A DNA stretch of 64,000 nucleotides. It comes from Pectobacterium aroidearum (GTDB lineage Bacteria; Pseudomonadota; Gammaproteobacteria; Enterobacterales; Enterobacteriaceae). Location: positions 1,116,001 through 1,180,000 of the forward strand of contig NZ_CP166097.1 in NCBI RefSeq assembly GCF_041228105.1. Reading direction: 5' to 3'. This document shows positions 62,531 through 64,000 of the stretch, piece by piece. The number at the start of each line of letters is the position of its first letter. The first letter of the stretch is position 1. The notes beneath the pieces were generated by a model. It was given only the letters and a program-made list of their open reading frames with translations. It was not told the DNA's origin and made no database searches. Position numbers and translations under genes: made by a program.

Positions 62531-63967
62531 ATGCAAGATGCACAACAGGCCCTGAAAGTCGGCCGCGATCCACGGATGCTGCCGGAGTTTGACGCACTTC
62601 GGGCGGAAATTAACAAGTTGAGTCACGCGTCTCGCCCTGAAGTGGACTGGATGCTGGTGCACGATATGGCCACCACCATCTTTGAAAAGCAGGGTGTGGA
62701 TCTTCAGACCGCGATCTACTTTACGCTGGCGCGTTCAAGACTGGCGGGATTGACGGGCTTCACGGAAAGCTGTGAATTTCTGGCGAACCTGATCGTCACG
62801 CAGTGGGATAACTTCTGGCCGCCGGTGCATCAGGAACGGGCGCGTATCGAGATGCTGGACTGGTTTATTGCCCGCATCAGCGAAGTGGTGCGGCAGTATG
62901 CCATCAGCCATGAGCATAAGCGGCTGGTTTACCGTTGCGAACGTGCGCTGCAACTCATGAGTGAAAAGCTGCACAACGCCGGCTTGAGCCGCATTCCTCG
63001 CGTCGAGAATCTGCTGCACTTCGTTGAAGGCTATACCCATTTGTTTGATGAAACCGAGATTGTCATTGTGTCGGACGATCAGGAATTGAAAAAGCAGGAT
63101 ATGCAGATTCCGCCGATGGTGTTCTTCCATTCGGATATGGAGCCCGGCGCGACGGTGCAAAGCGGAGGTTCATCAGGCTCGGGCCAGGCTCCATTGCCCG
63201 CAGGTAGCATTCTCATCGGACGGGAGAAAGGGCAAATGAAGCCGACGGTATTGAAAATTGAAGCGCATAAAAAGCAGAAACCCGCGTGGTTCTGGTTTGT
63301 CTCCGGACTGCTGACCTGTGCGTTGCCCGTGGCGGCGATGACGGGCTGGCAGTATTGGCAGGATCAGAAAGCCGATGCGCTGGCACTATTGCAGCAACCC
63401 GCGTACGCGTTGCCCGCTGCCCCCGATCATAATGACATTCGCCGGGTGAGGATTGCTCTGGGTGAACAGAAATTACAGGGCATGGAAGGTGAGTTGATCA
63501 ACCGCTATCAGGCACAGTTAGAGCAGGTGAAAAATGCGTCGCCGTTTTACCTGTACCAATACGGCAACGGCTTGAAAAACGTGATGCAGCAGCTCTATCC
63601 CGATTCGCTGGCGGTGAAGGAAATGGAACGCCAATGGCAGATTGCGCTTGAACGCCAACAGGGTGATGAACCGAAAACGCTGGGTTACGAACAGGCGCGC
63701 GCCAGAGTCAACGATACCTTGCAACAACTGCTGGAACTGGAACGACAGCGCCGCACGGTGACGATCTCCTACCTGAAATCAAAGCTCTATGACATGCAAA
63801 AAGACCTGATGTCGGATGTCCCCTTCGGGATACGGCTGCGGGAACTTGAGGCGCGTAAAATCAAGAACCAGTCGCTGACGCCAGCGGAACTGCGTGCGAT
63901 GGAAGACGAACTGCGCGCCTTCAATATTCGCTTATACCGTTTGCAGCAGGGTAATTCCGCCAGCTGA
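62531..63967 (+). CDS. vasL: T6SS VasL-domain protein (second ImpA-domain protein)
   Basis: A 478-residue protein beginning with an ImpA-type N-terminal domain (VGRDPRMLPEFDALRAEINKLSHASRPEVDW, GLTGFTESCEFLANLIVTQWDNFWPPVH), then a Gly/Ser linker (about 205-225), a membrane segment (WFWFVSGLLTCALPVAAMTGW, about 256-276) and a C-terminal VasL domain of helices (YQYGNGLKNVMQQLYP ... LRLYRL-type end). It is related to TssA but membrane-anchored, as in Vibrio VasL, which is thought to limit or stabilise the sheath end. It is separated from tssM by 48 bp with a hairpin. The window ends 33 bp after its stop; further T6SS genes probably follow. Confidence 0.88.
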   Translation: MQDAQQALKVGRDPRMLPEFDALRAEINKLSHASRPEVDWMLVHDMATTIFEKQGVDLQTAIYFTLARSRLAGLTGFTESCEFLANLIVTQWDNFWPPVHQERARIEMLDWFIARISEVVRQYAISHEHKRLVYRCERALQLMSEKLHNAGLSRIPRVENLLHFVEGYTHLFDETEIVIVSDDQELKKQDMQIPPMVFFHSDMEPGATVQSGGSSGSGQAPLPAGSILIGREKGQMKPTVLKIEAHKKQKPAWFWFVSGLLTCALPVAAMTGWQYWQDQKADALALLQQPAYALPAAPDHNDIRRVRIALGEQKLQGMEGELINRYQAQLEQVKNASPFYLYQYGNGLKNVMQQLYPDSLAVKEMERQWQIALERQQGDEPKTLGYEQARARVNDTLQQLLELERQRRTVTISYLKSKLYDMQKDLMSDVPFGIRLRELEARKIKNQSLTPAELRAMEDELRAFNIRLYRLQQGNSAS

Positions 63968-64000
63968 TTATCGTGAAGGGAAAAGCGCTGAGCACATGAT

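Noticed and set aside
1-64000. CRISPR arrays and intact insertion sequences
   Set aside because: No regularly spaced repeats and no transposase genes were seen anywhere in the window.

Overview
The window looks like a chromosomal segment of a soft-rot enterobacterium, most likely Pectobacterium. The basis is the enterobacterial gene order fadE / gmhA-yafJ / yafK / dinB / pepD / gpt-frsA / crl / proBA / tRNA-Thr(CGU), a complete MetJ-controlled methionine-salvage locus, an ERIC repeat and a Vibrio VAS-like type VI secretion (T6SS) cluster. The genus is an inference; no database search was possible.

Layout. 1-1287: 3' part of a sulfite reductase hemoprotein gene (cysI-like). 1348-7991: methionine salvage in two divergent units, each with a run of MetJ boxes (omega-amidase + aminotransferase against mtnBCD; mtnA against mtnK). 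Between mtnD and mtnA lies a palindromic element of about 190 bp. 8057-18916: core genes yajD, fadE (with a FadR site), gmhA, yafJ, yafK, a YafE-like methyltransferase divergent from an MmyB-type regulator, dinB (with a LexA box), pepD and gpt. 19132-25064: frsA and crl, separated by a tandem pair of large ankyrin-repeat genes. 25188-27555: proBA. 27854-28327: a small secreted charged-repeat protein.

28851-41286: an integration hotspot at the tRNA-Thr gene. A 10.6-kb island (tyrosine integrase, NIPSNAP protein, large Gabija-like nuclease/helicase pair, serine recombinase, HTH regulator, two unknowns) sits between two complete, identical tRNA genes. Behind the second tRNA is a 1.7-kb module with a Fic toxin and an antitoxin fused to an HTH domain, closed by an 18-bp remnant of the tRNA 3' end. 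So at least two elements are stacked, and the second has lost its integrase.

41430-42735: an AraC/GyrI-type regulator and gene debris. 42736-43753: AT-rich non-coding DNA with an ERIC element. 43754-63967: the T6SS operon tssB-tssC-tssE-tssF-tssG-FHA-tssJ-tssK-tssL-tssH(clpV)-vasH-vasI-tssA-tssM-vasL, all on the + strand with tiny gaps or overlaps. It encodes the sheath, most of the baseplate, the membrane complex, the disassembly ATPase and a sigma-54 activator; hcp, vgrG, PAAR and effectors are not in the window.

The points most worth a second look are the oversized Gabija-like pair, the HTH-FicA fusion, the ankyrin pair, the full duplication of a promoter-bearing tRNA by the island, and the GAFSGA variant in VasH.
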